Assembly (NCBI GenBank): GCA_016713405.1
Contig: JADJPF010000024.1
Location: forward strand, 1 to 64,000
Length of the DNA: 64,000 bases
DNA from: Blastocatellia bacterium
GTDB taxonomy: Bacteria; Acidobacteriota; Blastocatellia; Chloracidobacteriales; JADJPF01
Direction: 5' to 3'
Positions within the stretch are counted from its first letter, which is position 1. Each line of letters starts with the position of its first letter. A model generated the notes under the pieces. It made no database searches. It had not been told where the DNA came from and saw nothing but the letters and a program-made list of their open reading frames with translations. Below, one piece after another: positions 26,644 through 36,383 of the stretch. Made by a program: the position numbers and the translations under genes.

Positions 26644-28329
26644 CTATTTCAATCTATTTTTTGCCCAAGCTGTTGCTAATTTATCGGCTAAGGATGTTGT
26701 ATCTGCTTTTTCTACTGGTTTTTCAACAGGCTTTACGGGCTTTTGGCTTTCTTTTTGAGCCTCCCTTTGGTTTCTATCAAACTTTCTTGGCTCACCCTTT
26801 TGTTCAAATTTTGGCTTAGCTTCAAATCTAGGGTTTTGTGATGAACGGGCAGCTTTTTCCATAGATTTAACTTCTCTTGGTTCTCTAGCTTCTCTAATTT
26901 CTTTAACTTCTTTAACTGGAGCAGGTTGAGCTTCTTTAATACTTAAGCTAATTCTACGGCGAGCCATATCAACTTCTAAAACTTTAACTTTAACTTTATC
27001 GCCTACTTTAATTGCTTCTGTTGCTGATTTAATATAACGATGACTTAAATGGGAAATATGAACTAGGCCGTCTTGGTGTACGCCAATATCTACAAATGCT
27101 CCAAAATTGGTTACATTTGTTACTACACCTTCTAAAATCATATCTACTTCTAAATCATCTAATGAATTTACACCTTCAGTAAATGTAATTGCAGCAAATT
27201 CGCTACGAGGATCACGGCCAGGTTTATCAAGTTCTGACATTATATCTCTTAATGTTGGTAGTCCTGCTTGCTCGGAAATAAACTCATCTAAATGAATCTT
27301 TTTAAGTAATTCTTGATTACCGATTAAATCGTTTACTTTGACACTTAGCTTTTCAGCCATTTTTTCTACTACATTATAAGTTTCTGGATGTACCGCGGTA
27401 TTATCTAAAGCATTAACACCATCTCGAATGCGTAGAAATCCGGCTGCTTGCTCATAGGTTTTAGGGCCAACTTTTGTTACTGCTAGTAGTTGCTCACGAT
27501 TATTAAATTTTCCATGTTTATTACGATATTGAACAATTTCTTTAGCAACAGCAGGGCCAATGCCAGAAACATATTTTAATAAAGTTTCTGATGCTGTATT
27601 AAGGTCAACTCCAACATAATTAACACAGGATTCAACAACTTGATCGAGAGATTTTTTTAATGCTGATTGGTCAACATCGTGTTGATATTGTCCAACACCA
27701 ATAGATTTAGCATCTATTTTTACAAGTTCTGATAATGGATCTTGAAAGCGTCGGGCAATGCTAACAGCACTTCTTACAGTTAAATCTAATTCTGGAAACT
27801 CTGTTCTAGCAATTTCTGAAGCAGAATAAATACTTGCACCTGATTCATTAACTAATAATGCACTTATTCCAATTGTGGTGGCAATTTCTTGAGCTAACTG
27901 CATACTTTCTCGGCTAGCTGTACCATTACCAACAGCCAAGGCACTAACTTGATGTTGTTGGCATAATTCTAGTATTAAGTTTTTAGCTTCTTCATACTGA
28001 TTTTGTGGCTGATGTGGATAAACAGTTTTATAGTCTAATAACTTACCTGTTTCATCAATTACTGCTAGTTTGCAACCAGTACGATAGCCAGGGTCAATAC
28101 CTAATACTCGACGTTCCCCAGCAGGAGGTGAAAGCAGGACTTGACGAAGGTTTTGAGCAAAAACAGCAATAGCTTCTGCTTCAGCACGTCGTTTTAATTC
28201 AAGTCTTATTTCTGTACTTAAAGAAGGTAGTAACAATCTATCTAAAGCATCAATTAAACAAGCTCTAAGAAATTCTGCTACTTCTCCGCTACGATGAACT
28301 AGGAAATGTTCATCTAGCATTGATACCAT
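26644..28329 (-). CDS. tex: Tex RNA-binding protein, C-terminal part (frameshifted)
   Basis: 561 residues with the Tex core in order: YqgF-like RNase H fold (VLGIDPGYRTGCKLAVID), VGNGTASRES, SVSIARRFQDPLSELVKI, the helix-hairpin-helix segments (VGVDLNTASETLLKYVSGIG), and the S1 domain (EGVVTNVTNFGAFVDIGVH) near 405-475. A charged, Arg/Glu/Lys-rich tail follows, longer than in E. coli Tex. Tex binds RNA and influences transcription. The frame begins inside the gene; the N-terminal part is at 28314-29114. Confidence 0.9.
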   Translation of the reverse strand: MVSMLDEHFLVHRSGEVAEFLRACLIDALDRLLLPSLSTEIRLELKRRAEAEAIAVFAQNLRQVLLSPPAGERRVLGIDPGYRTGCKLAVIDETGKLLDYKTVYPHQPQNQYEEAKNLILELCQQHQVSALAVGNGTASRESMQLAQEIATTIGISALLVNESGASIYSASEIARTEFPELDLTVRSAVSIARRFQDPLSELVKIDAKSIGVGQYQHDVDQSALKKSLDQVVESCVNYVGVDLNTASETLLKYVSGIGPAVAKEIVQYRNKHGKFNNREQLLAVTKVGPKTYEQAAGFLRIRDGVNALDNTAVHPETYNVVEKMAEKLSVKVNDLIGNQELLKKIHLDEFISEQAGLPTLRDIMSELDKPGRDPRSEFAAITFTEGVNSLDDLEVDMILEGVVTNVTNFGAFVDIGVHQDGLVHISHLSHRYIKSATEAIKVGDKVKVKVLEVDMARRRISLSIKEAQPAPVKEVKEIREAREPREVKSMEKAARSSQNPRFEAKPKFEQKGEPRKFDRNQREAQKESQKPVKPVEKPVEKADTTSLADKLATAWAKNRLK

Positions 28330-29114
28330 TGGATCCGATCACCTTCAATTGTATATTTTAGTATTGATTCTTCTTCACCACGTCGGACAGCTAAATAACG
28401 ATGTGAAGGGATTTTTGCAACTGCTTCACGAAAATCATAATACATTTCATATTTTGTAGGATCTGTTGTTTTAGTTGCTTTACTTACAACAACTTCCCCG
28501 CTAGTAGCTAAATGATTACGTAGTCCAGTACGAATTGCTACAGTTTCGCTAATCCATTCAGCAATAATATAACTAGCACCTTCTAATGCTTCGTCGGCAG
28601 TATTTACCCCTAATTCTGAGTTAACAAATTTTTCTGCTAAAGTAGCTAAAGAGCTTTCCAAAGGTTTTCCTTGAGTGGCAAAAATCTCTGTTGCTAAAGG
28701 TTCTAAACCCTTTTCACGGGCTGTTGCAGCTTTGGTTTTGCGTTTTGGTTTATAGGGTAAATAAAGATCTTCTAGTAAATGTTTGTCATGGCAGGCGGCT
28801 AATTGTCCTTCTAATTCTGGGGTTAACTTGCCCTGCTTTTGAATTGTTTCCAGAATTGTTTGTTTACGGGTTTCTAATTCGCACAATTCTTCAAAACGTT
28901 CTTTTAAGTTGCCAACAACAACTTCATCCATTCCCCCAGTCATTTCCTTACGATATCTGGCGATAAAAGGAACTGTTGCACCTTCTTCTAATAATCCAAC
29001 TAAATGATGGATTTGACGTGGAGAATAATTATCTTTTTGTTCTTCTAGCAAATGTGCTAAAGCAAGTAAATGAAATTGTTGTTGTTCGTTTGGAGTAGAA
29101 ATTTCTTCTGTCAT
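28314..29114 (-). CDS. tex: Tex RNA-binding protein, N-terminal part (frameshifted)
   Basis: 266 residues with the Tex N-terminal helical domain: VGLLEEGATVPFIARYRKE and LEDLYLPYKPKRKTKA are diagnostic. After IPSHRYLAVRRGEEESILKY the frame soon runs to a stop at 28314. Reading CGGGATCC instead of CGGATCC (plus-strand 28331-28337) would link it in frame to 28329-26644 and give one protein of about 820 residues, close to the usual Tex length. A base missing from the assembly is the likeliest cause for such a well-conserved gene. Confidence 0.9.
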   Translation of the reverse strand: MTEEISTPNEQQQFHLLALAHLLEEQKDNYSPRQIHHLVGLLEEGATVPFIARYRKEMTGGMDEVVVGNLKERFEELCELETRKQTILETIQKQGKLTPELEGQLAACHDKHLLEDLYLPYKPKRKTKAATAREKGLEPLATEIFATQGKPLESSLATLAEKFVNSELGVNTADEALEGASYIIAEWISETVAIRTGLRNHLATSGEVVVSKATKTTDPTKYEMYYDFREAVAKIPSHRYLAVRRGEEESILKYTIEGDRIQWYQC

Positions 29115-29142
29115 CTAAAAATCCTTAAGTAAATACTTTATT

Positions 29143-30009
29143 TTATAAAACATTAAAAGAGACTGCGGTTTCTAAAACAGCACCGGAATCTAAATGAAAA
29201 ACACTTTCTCCTGTATTTAAGCTGTTATTTAGCCCCATCCAAGGTTCTACACAAATAAAAGGTTTATCCTTCAAAGCCCAAATTACAATGTGTTTATAAG
29301 GCTCTTGGAAGGTAATTTCTATGGTTTGGTCTTGTCCAAAATTACTAAATACTACTTTGTTTCCTCTCACATTATGAAATGCTCCATTAGTTTCTGTCCC
29401 GGCATCAAAATTTATGATTTTTTCTACTGGAAAAGTCTTTTTTGTTAGAAAATCATCATATTCATCTGCATCAACTTCTAAATTGACAGCTTGTTTTTTT
29501 GGTGCAACAAAGTAAGGATGAAAACCTGCGTAAAATGGCATAGTAGTTTTAGAAAGATTTTCATATCTTTGTAATATGGTTAATCCTTTTGGTGTAAGTT
29601 TATAGGTAAATTTTACAGAGAAATCAAACGGATATTGCAGGCGAGTAGTATCATTACTAATTAGTTCTAAGCAAATACTAGCACTTTCTGAAGTCTCATT
29701 TTCTTCTATAACTTGCCAAGCTAGATTTCGAGCAAAGCCATGTTGTTTCATAGCATAGGTATTGCCATCAATCTGACAAGTGCCACCTGAAAGAGGGCCA
29801 CAAATAGGGAAAAGTACAGGATTTCCACCACGAACATTTTTACTAGTATCATTTAGGCTATCTTGGTCTAAATAAAAAATAGCTTTGCCAGCAATTTCAA
29901 AACGAGAAATTATTGCGCCTCTCTCAGGCACTACAGATAATAAGTTACCTGCATCATCGGCTAATGTATGAATTTGAAAATGGTCAAAATGTTTTTGATG
30001 GCTAAACAT
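29143..30009 (-). CDS. aldose 1-epimerase family protein
   Basis: 288 residues of the galactose mutarotase-like beta-sandwich. GGNPVLFPICGPLSGG, the catalytic-site QHGFARN (about 90-96), FYAGFHPYF and the C-terminal CVEPWMGLNNS with the conserved Glu are all present. It is cytoplasmic and probably interconverts sugar anomers, either free hexose or hexose-6-phosphate (YeaD-type). It is 28 nt from tex in the same direction. Confidence 0.82.
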   Translation of the reverse strand: MFSHQKHFDHFQIHTLADDAGNLLSVVPERGAIISRFEIAGKAIFYLDQDSLNDTSKNVRGGNPVLFPICGPLSGGTCQIDGNTYAMKQHGFARNLAWQVIEENETSESASICLELISNDTTRLQYPFDFSVKFTYKLTPKGLTILQRYENLSKTTMPFYAGFHPYFVAPKKQAVNLEVDADEYDDFLTKKTFPVEKIINFDAGTETNGAFHNVRGNKVVFSNFGQDQTIEITFQEPYKHIVIWALKDKPFICVEPWMGLNNSLNTGESVFHLDSGAVLETAVSFNVL

Positions 30010-30026
30010 TAATTTTCCCTCACTAT

Positions 30027-31022
30027 TTAATCTTCATAGGTTTTTGCTATTGGTAAACGCATAGTGACATTTTGTTTCTCGTTACTTCTAGCAACAGAAG
30101 AACGCTCTTGTTCAAAACTGATTTCTGCTAAAGCATTAGGATCTATTTGATCTACAATCTGGAACCTTACTTGAGCAAGCCCTAAACTAATTAAGTCATT
30201 ATGTTGTAATCTAACTAAAATGCCTGATTTGACATCTATAGGAACTTTTTTCCCATCCTCTAAACGTTCCACCCTAGTTAAGTTAGAGCTACCACTATCT
30301 TCAATATAAAAGCTTCCATCTGAATGATAAGTAATTCTTGCATGTTGACGTGAAACACTATTACAAATAGCTTCTGGATCATCGTTTTGAGCAAAAACAA
30401 AATCGTTACGTCTGATAAATCTGCCAGTTTTATCATCAATAACTACTCGTAACCTACCAATATGAGTAATTTCACGAATCATTAAATAATTATTTCGGTA
30501 AACCTCAGCATTTAAGGCAGTGAGACGAGCAAGAACAGGCATTTTAGCACGTCTTATATGTATAGCAATAATACGACGTTGTTCTTGGTCAACTACAACA
30601 TCTGCTAGGGCTAAGGTATCCTCTACTTTAGGCCATGTTAAAGTTATTGCACATCTGTTACTACCAGAAATTAAAGCAGGATGATTACGTTTTACTAGTT
30701 CTACTTCAGAGCGAATAGGCATTAAACAATCTAATCCAGCAGCTTTAGCTGTGTACATTAATAGCTTGATAAAATCGGGGGAGCAAAAGACGACTTCCAT
30801 CGGTTCTACTTTTTCTGGTTTATCTTCTAAAACATGTACCATTAAAATATGTGGTAAATACTTGTTATCTGCCCAACGAAATTGTTGTAAACGAAGTTGT
30901 TCAGCCAATTGTGTTGTAACTTCTTTAGTATCAATATCATCTATTGTTAATTTTGATTGAATTGCAACTGCCATTTGCAAATATTCTTCAAGCTTTTTGA
31001 GGTTTTCATCAAAAGATTGCAT
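30027..31022 (-). CDS. FHA domain protein
   Basis: 331 residues. The C-terminal FHA domain (about 205-300) shows IRRNDFVFAQN, SVSRQHARITY and IEDSGSSNLTRV, the phosphothreonine-binding loops. The N-terminal 190 residues are mixed alpha/beta with no known motif. FHA proteins read Ser/Thr kinase signals, so the kinase at 8665 is a possible upstream partner, though it is not adjacent. Ends 17 nt before the epimerase start. Confidence 0.8.
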   Translation of the reverse strand: MQSFDENLKKLEEYLQMAVAIQSKLTIDDIDTKEVTTQLAEQLRLQQFRWADNKYLPHILMVHVLEDKPEKVEPMEVVFCSPDFIKLLMYTAKAAGLDCLMPIRSEVELVKRNHPALISGSNRCAITLTWPKVEDTLALADVVVDQEQRRIIAIHIRRAKMPVLARLTALNAEVYRNNYLMIREITHIGRLRVVIDDKTGRFIRRNDFVFAQNDDPEAICNSVSRQHARITYHSDGSFYIEDSGSSNLTRVERLEDGKKVPIDVKSGILVRLQHNDLISLGLAQVRFQIVDQIDPNALAEISFEQERSSVARSNEKQNVTMRLPIAKTYED

Positions 31023-31261
31023 AAATTTTTCTTTCTCTGTAAGTATAATTATTTAATTAGATTAATTGTGCTAATCTACTGCAATAGTATTAACAGATGC
31101 TATTTGTTGAATGTTTATAACAATTAAAAAGATAACGCTATCTAATACCATAAACGGCTAATGGCTTCAACCCTAGTTATGAGTTTATAGAAAGAAAATT
31201 TCTATTTGCTAGATTTGCTAGGCAAACTACCTAGTTTTATCAATTTTAGGAAGGTGTGAAA

Positions 31262-31651
31262 CTATTTAGATTTTTTGAAACTAGTTAATCGAACCTTTAC
31301 TAATTTGGATACAGCTTCCTGAGATTGTGCTGTAGTTAAAATTTGATTATAGCGTTGTTGTAAAAATGGTTGACTAGAACGTATTTCTCCTGTAGGCATA
31401 ATTGATAAACAATCGGCTTCAAGTTCTGCTTGATATAAAATATTATGACTAGCTTTGCCACTAATCCAATGACTTTTTAAGATCTTCTCTAACGCAGATA
31501 TGTTATTTAATGTAGGTTGCAGAAGCATTCTTAACATTGCATCAAAACACTCCTGTTCATGACGTTTACGCTTTTTCATTAAGTAAATATAATAAATTAT
31601 TAAAAGAGCAACAGCAACAACTGCCAATATAATAGGAATCCAGAAATCCAT
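31262..31651 (-). CDS. small membrane-anchored protein of unknown function
   Basis: About 129 residues from the ATG at 31651 (MDFWIPIILAVVAVALLII). A further in-frame ATG at 31663 exists, but GAGG lies at the right distance before 31651. One N-terminal membrane helix (3-25) is followed by a basic stop-transfer sequence (KKRKRHEQ) and a helical cytoplasmic domain. No family is recognised. Confidence 0.5.
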   Translation of the reverse strand: MDFWIPIILAVVAVALLIIYYIYLMKKRKRHEQECFDAMLRMLLQPTLNNISALEKILKSHWISGKASHNILYQAELEADCLSIMPTGEIRSSQPFLQQRYNQILTTAQSQEAVSKLVKVRLTSFKKSK

Positions 31652-31912
31652 TCTTATCCTCATCCGTGAATATTAAATTTTTTTTGGGAACATCAATTGA
31701 TTTGTATTTGCTATTGTAGCATTCAAATAGGGGTTCTTGGCTATCAGTAATATGCTTGATTGAATATATAACTACAGAGAACATACTATAGCAAAAGTTT
31801 TTCTCTAAAAAAATACTTTAATCTTTGTAAAGATTTAATTCGTAGCTACGGTTTTACCTACTTTTTTTTGTCATCTAACTATATATGATTTAACAACAAG
31901 GAGGCCATTTTT

Positions 31913-32212
31913 ATGGTGTGGTTAGTTTTATTTTTAATCATCAACCTAATTTTTGCTTTTGTTGGTTGGTTTAAGTACTTTCAAGAACGTAAAAAATATC
32001 TAATGGCCCAAACAATTATTAATGACCTGCAAAATTTATCTTTAGACTGGCAAAATAAAACTGCTATTTGGAAAGAATCAGCACAGGTTTGGAAAGAAGC
32101 CTCTGAAACTTGGCAAGAAACAGCAGAAACCTATCAACGTTCGGCTGATAAATGGCGAGATCTTTATTTACAAACAGAAGAAACTTATGATGGAGAAGAA
32201 TATATTAATTAA
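31913..32212 (+). CDS. membrane-anchored protein with aromatic heptad coiled coil
   Basis: 99 residues behind a strong AAGGAGG ribosome binding site. A membrane helix (2-22) is followed by a helical region in which an aromatic residue falls every seventh position: W, W, W, W, Y, W across about residues 46-81 (units WKESAQV, WKEASET, WQETAET, YQRSADK). This regularity predicts an unusual Trp-packed coiled coil on the cytoplasmic side. An acidic tail (EETYDGEEYIN) ends it. Function unknown. Confidence 0.6.
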   Translation: MVWLVLFLIINLIFAFVGWFKYFQERKKYLMAQTIINDLQNLSLDWQNKTAIWKESAQVWKEASETWQETAETYQRSADKWRDLYLQTEETYDGEEYIN

Positions 32213-32357
32213 AGATTTAATTTTTAATTAAACCCTTGAACCATTCTTTTTTTATTGTGTTTAACACTCTCACAGTCTATAAATCTATTAAACCAATCTA
32301 TAAAATCTTTGTTGCTGGAGGCAGTAAAATATCTAAGACATTTTACTGTATAAATTT

Positions 32358-32900
32358 ATGACACGTTTATTAGTAATTTTGGTTTTAAGTTTATTTCCAA
32401 GTTTAGCTCTAGCACAAAACTTAGCACAAGCTCTTACTACATTACCAAAACCTGTAGAAAAAGCATCTGATTCCACACCTGTAGAAGTAGAAAGTGATAC
32501 TACTTTGGTTTCTGTAGAAGTAGTTGATTGGCGTAGTGCTAATTTATTTAAGAATCTTAAAGTAACAAAAACTCCAGAAACTATGGTAGAACGTGCTTCC
32601 CGCCTCTATCAAGAATCCTTATTTCAACGCCAACGCTTTAATGAAACTGGACAAGCCATAGAAATGGAAAGCGACCGCCTTTATTATCGTCGGGATATGC
32701 TCTCTTATACTAAAGGAATCATTCTTTATCGCTTTTTTAATGGCCGTATGGATCTAGGTATTTACCGGCGTAACTTTGCTCCTGCCAACACTTCATTCAC
32801 TGGTAAAATGCAACAAGATTTTGGACAAGGAGACTCTAATGCGGTACTGTTTCGTAATGGCTCACGGATATTTTTTAGTTTAAGAGTAAAATTACCTTAG
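32358..32900 (+). CDS. secreted protein of unknown function
   Basis: 180 residues. A signal peptide (RLLVILVLSLFPSLALA, cleavage near residue 19) leads a low-complexity Pro/Ser/Val-rich linker (about 25-55), then a compact domain rich in aromatic and Arg residues (ESDRLYYRRDMLSYTKGI, FFNGRMDLGIYRRNF). It should be periplasmic or extracellular. I recognise no family. Confidence 0.52.
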   Translation: MTRLLVILVLSLFPSLALAQNLAQALTTLPKPVEKASDSTPVEVESDTTLVSVEVVDWRSANLFKNLKVTKTPETMVERASRLYQESLFQRQRFNETGQAIEMESDRLYYRRDMLSYTKGIILYRFFNGRMDLGIYRRNFAPANTSFTGKMQQDFGQGDSNAVLFRNGSRIFFSLRVKLP

Positions 32901-32915
32901 ATCTTTTGTAGGAAT

Positions 32916-33170
32916 TTAAGCTGGATGACTCATTTCCATTTCTGCCTTATTAGTTAATTCTTCAACAAAACGTCTGATTTGTGGGATTATTAGGATAGAT
33001 AAAGGGAAGGATATTAACCAACCAATTAAAAAAGATTTTCCCCAAAAGAAAAGAAAATCATTTGTCAAACCTCGATTAATAATTGTCATTGCTCCAGACA
33101 TCAAAATTGTCATAACAGCAGAACTTAATAAAGCAAAAACCACTTGTGAATATTTACTACTAATCTTCAT
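32916..33170 (-). CDS. DUF2798-type small membrane protein
   Basis: 84 residues with two membrane helices (about 9-31 and 42-63). The sequence pattern (VVFALLSSAVMTILMSGAMT; GWLISFPLSILIIPQIRRFV) matches the DUF2798 family of two-helix proteins. No function is known for the family. It is convergent with the secreted protein at 32358 and divergent from the TetR gene. Confidence 0.7.
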   Translation of the reverse strand: MKISSKYSQVVFALLSSAVMTILMSGAMTIINRGLTNDFLFFWGKSFLIGWLISFPLSILIIPQIRRFVEELTNKAEMEMSHPA

Positions 33171-33202
33171 AATTCTTTACCTCAGCTTTCACAATCGCTA
33201 TT

Positions 33203-33236
33203 TTGTTTAACTTTTACAACTAATTTGTTGTTTAAC
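33203..33236. promoter_or_regulatory. direct repeat upstream of the TetR gene (possible operator)
   Basis: TTGTTTAAC occurs at 33203-33211 and again at 33228-33236, 25 bp apart, between the DUF2798 and TetR genes. Repeated sites beside an autoregulator are common, but no dyad symmetry typical of TetR operators is clear, so this is weak. Confidence 0.25.
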
Positions 33237-33293
33237 AAAATTTAATATGATACGCTACGTTTCGATTTGTAAAATAGTTCAATAAAGGTCATA

Positions 33294-33935
33294 ATGTCAA
33301 GGGAAAGAACCAAAAAAGATCCTAAAAATTTTGTTGATGAAAACCTCTCATCAAAATCCGCAGGGCGAAGACGTTGTATTATTGCACATCAAAATATTCT
33401 TAATGCGGCTAATGAACTACTAATAGAAGTAGGGTTTAGTAATGTAACAATTGAAGGAATTGCTCAGCGTGCTGGAGTAGGTAAAACAACTATTTATAGA
33501 CGTTGGCCTAATAAAGCTAGTGTAGTGATGGATGCTTTTTTAGCTGAAACAGCACCTCAATTTCCTTTTCCCGATACAGGTTCACCTTTAGAAGATTTTC
33601 GACAGCAAATAAAATTAGTAGTAAAAGTGTTAAATGGTCAAGGTGGGCGCACAATTGCTACATTATTAGGTGGTTGTCAGACGGACAAGGAACTAGCTGA
33701 AGCTTTTCGTAGTAGGTTCTTGGCCGTCCGACGTTTAGAATCAAAAAATGTCCTAAAAAAAGCAATGGAGCAAGGCAAAATATCTAGTAATATTGATGTT
33801 GATCTATTACTAGATGTTCTTTACGCACCACTTTATTTTCGCCTATTAATAGGACACGCACCATTAACAGACAATATGGTTGATGATTTAATTAATCTAG
33901 TAATGGCACATCTAATAACAGAAAAAACAAATTAA
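33294..33935 (+). CDS. TetR/AcrR family transcriptional regulator
   Basis: 213 residues. A basic N-terminus is followed by the TetR helix-turn-helix at about 45-90: NAANELLIEVGFSNVTIEGI, QRAGVGKTTIYRRWPNK. The C-terminal ligand domain is helical (LKKAMEQGKISSNIDVDLLL). Its end overlaps by 4 nt the end of the convergent oxidoreductase gene, which is its likely regulated neighbour or simply adjacent. Confidence 0.88.
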   Translation: MSRERTKKDPKNFVDENLSSKSAGRRRCIIAHQNILNAANELLIEVGFSNVTIEGIAQRAGVGKTTIYRRWPNKASVVMDAFLAETAPQFPFPDTGSPLEDFRQQIKLVVKVLNGQGGRTIATLLGGCQTDKELAEAFRSRFLAVRRLESKNVLKKAMEQGKISSNIDVDLLLDVLYAPLYFRLLIGHAPLTDNMVDDLINLVMAHLITEKTN

Positions 33936-34942
33936 AATTTAATAACAATTTTGCCAAAGTGACCGCCCTGGCTCATCAATTCAAAAGCTTCTTTAGTTTG
34001 TTCAAAAGAGAAAACCTTATCTACAACAGGTCTCATTTTATGCAAACTAATAGCTTGATTCATTTCTTCAAAAGTTTCTCGGCTACCAACAATTATTCCT
34101 TGAATTCTAAGATTTTGCATTAGAATTGGCACTAAACTAATTTGTGGAGTTGCGCCGCTTAATATTCCAATAACGCTAACTTGACCGTCAAAACGTACTG
34201 AACGCAAAGCTTTTTCAAAAGTATTTGCTCCACCAACCTCAACAACATGATCTGCCCCATTACCATTAGTTAATTCTCTTACTTGTTTATCCCAATTAGG
34301 GGTAGATACATAATTAATAGTTTCATCAGCACCAAGGCTACGAGCGCGAGAAAGTTTTTCATCACTGCTAGAAGTGATAATAACTCTTGCACCTGCCATT
34401 TTTGCAAATTGTAGAGCAAAAATAGAAACTCCTCCTGTACCTTGTAATAAGATTGTATCACCAGCTTTTAGTTGACCATGTGAAATTATTGCATTCCAAG
34501 CTGTTACTCCAGCACAAGCTAAACAGGCTGCTTCCTCATCAGTTAAATGCGCAGGCAAAGTAACTACACCTTCTTCACTAAGTGCCATATATTCTGTTAG
34601 TGTTCCATCAAATGGGCCACCTAAAGTTGAATTTAATTTAGCTTTGGTTGGAGGGCCGGCTAACCATTTTTGAGCAAAAATAGTTGATACTCGATCTCCT
34701 ACTTTTACTCTAGTAACATTTTTACCTATTGCTACTACTTCTCCAACACCATCTGATAATGGAATAAGGGGAAGACGTTGTTTAGGGTTATAGGTTCCAG
34801 TTACAGTCATTAGATCACGAAAATTTAATGAAACTGTTCGCATTTTTATAAGTATTTGGTGATTAGTAATCTCTGGTTCTGGACGTTCAGTTTGGGTAAG
34901 TGAATCTAAGCCAAATTGGTTTTGAATCTCAAAAACTTTCAT
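33932..34942 (-). CDS. medium-chain dehydrogenase/reductase (quinone oxidoreductase-like)
   Basis: 336 residues. An N-terminal GroES-like domain (ISLNFRDLMTVTGTYNPKQ-type, PLIPLSDGVGEVVAIG) is followed by a Rossmann domain with LLQGTGGVSIFALQFAKMAG (about 165-184). The structural and catalytic zinc cysteines of alcohol dehydrogenases are not present, so it fits the zinc-free NADPH:quinone reductase branch. Substrate unknown. Confidence 0.82.
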   Translation of the reverse strand: MKVFEIQNQFGLDSLTQTERPEPEITNHQILIKMRTVSLNFRDLMTVTGTYNPKQRLPLIPLSDGVGEVVAIGKNVTRVKVGDRVSTIFAQKWLAGPPTKAKLNSTLGGPFDGTLTEYMALSEEGVVTLPAHLTDEEAACLACAGVTAWNAIISHGQLKAGDTILLQGTGGVSIFALQFAKMAGARVIITSSSDEKLSRARSLGADETINYVSTPNWDKQVRELTNGNGADHVVEVGGANTFEKALRSVRFDGQVSVIGILSGATPQISLVPILMQNLRIQGIIVGSRETFEEMNQAISLHKMRPVVDKVFSFEQTKEAFELMSQGGHFGKIVIKF

Positions 34943-35189
34943 TCTTTTAATCCTTAGTATTTAGTAATTAGAGTTTGAAAATGAGCTTACATCCTACAAT
35001 TAACTTTGATAATTGTGCTAGTAGCCTTAGCACAATGAAATAATAAGTAAAAGGAACTAAAAATTTTTGTTGAAAATTTTTGGCTTGATAGACAAAGATA
35101 CTAAAAAATATCTATAATGGGTGACTTTAGAAAAACAAATAAAAACCTCCCTCAAATAGGCTGTATAGGCTAGATTATGGGCTAAAACA

Positions 35190-36383
35190 ATGATCAATCC
35201 AAAAATAAAAAAAGATAAGCTTCTAGAACAACTTATAGAGACAGAAAAATTGCTAGAAGAAACTAAAGATCAAGTGGCTAATCTGCAAAGTATTAGCCAA
35301 CATCAAATGCAATCAGAAAAAAAGTTTTTTGCTCTTATGGAATCTGCTCCAGATGCAATTGTAATTGTTGATGCAAAAGGACTAATAAGCATTATTAATT
35401 CACAAACAGAAAAACTTTTTGGTTACTCTCGTATTGAGCTAATAGATAAACCATTAGAAATTTTAGTGCCGCATAGATACCATAATCACCATCATCATCA
35501 CCGTAAAAATTATTTCCAAGATCCTCATACTCGCCCAATGGGAAGTGGACTAGATCTTTATGCACGTCGTAAAGATGGAACAGAATTTCCTGTAGAAATT
35601 AGTTTAAGCCCTCTACAAACCGAAGAAGGTCTTTTAGTAACTAGTATTATTCGGGATGTAACAGAGCGTAAACGTTCAGCAGAAGCTCTTAAACGCGCTC
35701 ACGATGAATTAGAAAAAAGAGTTGAAGAAAGAACCAAAGAGCTTTCCCAAGTTAATCAAAACTTGAAATTACAGTTTGAGGAACTAAAACGTGCTGAACA
35801 ACAAATTCGTGAACAAGCTGCTTTATTAGATAAAACCCAAGATGCAATTATTGTTGAAGATATGGAAGGAAAAATAATATTTTGGAATAAAAGTGCGGAA
35901 AGTATTTATGGTTGGACAAGTAGCGAAGCAATTGGACAAAAAACTCAAAAACTTTTATTTGAAAAAAGCTATCCACAACTTCAAGAAGCACTTCAAGCAG
36001 TTCTTGATAAAAAAGAATGGCGTGGAGAAATGCAAAACTCCACTAAGTTAGCTAAAGAAATTGCTGTAGAAAGCCGTTGGACACTTGTATTAAATAATCA
36101 AGGTGAGCCTCAAGCTAAATTAATAGTTAATACTGATATAACAGAAAAGAAAAAGCTTGCTGCTCAATTTTTACGGGCCCAAAGAATGGAAAGCATAGGC
36201 ACATTAGCTAGTGGAATAGCTCACGACTTAAACAATGCTTTAACACCTGTATTAATGGCAGTACAAATTTTAAGGGAACGTTTTAGCGATGAAGAAAGCT
36301 TATTTTACTTAATATCCTTACAGCAGGTGCAGAACGTGCAGCCGATATGGTTCGTCAAGTGGTTTCTTTTGCTCGTGGTGTAG
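35190..36383 (+). CDS. hybrid sensor histidine kinase, PAS-PAS-HisKA part (frameshifted)
   Basis: 397 residues. A short coiled coil (1-45) precedes PAS domain 1 (about 45-165: FALMESAPDAIVIVDAKG, and a His-rich loop before RRKDGTEFPVEISLSP), a coiled linker, PAS domain 2 (about 208-325: KTQDAIIVEDMEGKIIFWN), and the HisKA box SGIAHDLNNALTP with the phospho-acceptor His near 345. No membrane segment is seen, so it should be a cytoplasmic sensor. The frame derails at 36311; one more A there (TTAAATATCC) gives NILTAGAERAADMVRQVV and joins the next part. Confidence 0.82.
   Translation: MINPKIKKDKLLEQLIETEKLLEETKDQVANLQSISQHQMQSEKKFFALMESAPDAIVIVDAKGLISIINSQTEKLFGYSRIELIDKPLEILVPHRYHNHHHHHRKNYFQDPHTRPMGSGLDLYARRKDGTEFPVEISLSPLQTEEGLLVTSIIRDVTERKRSAEALKRAHDELEKRVEERTKELSQVNQNLKLQFEELKRAEQQIREQAALLDKTQDAIIVEDMEGKIIFWNKSAESIYGWTSSEAIGQKTQKLLFEKSYPQLQEALQAVLDKKEWRGEMQNSTKLAKEIAVESRWTLVLNNQGEPQAKLIVNTDITEKKKLAAQFLRAQRMESIGTLASGIAHDLNNALTPVLMAVQILRERFSDEESLFYLISLQQVQNVQPIWFVKWFLLLVV

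Noticed and set aside
31566..31784. 72-residue frame on the minus strand overlapping the small membrane protein gene
   Set aside because: Overlaps in another frame, starts in AT-rich spacer and has no ribosome binding site or protein-like features.
35470..35515. Run of histidines in the first PAS domain, resembling an engineered His tag
   Set aside because: It lies inside a natural PAS loop where relatives also have several His, and nothing else suggests vector sequence.
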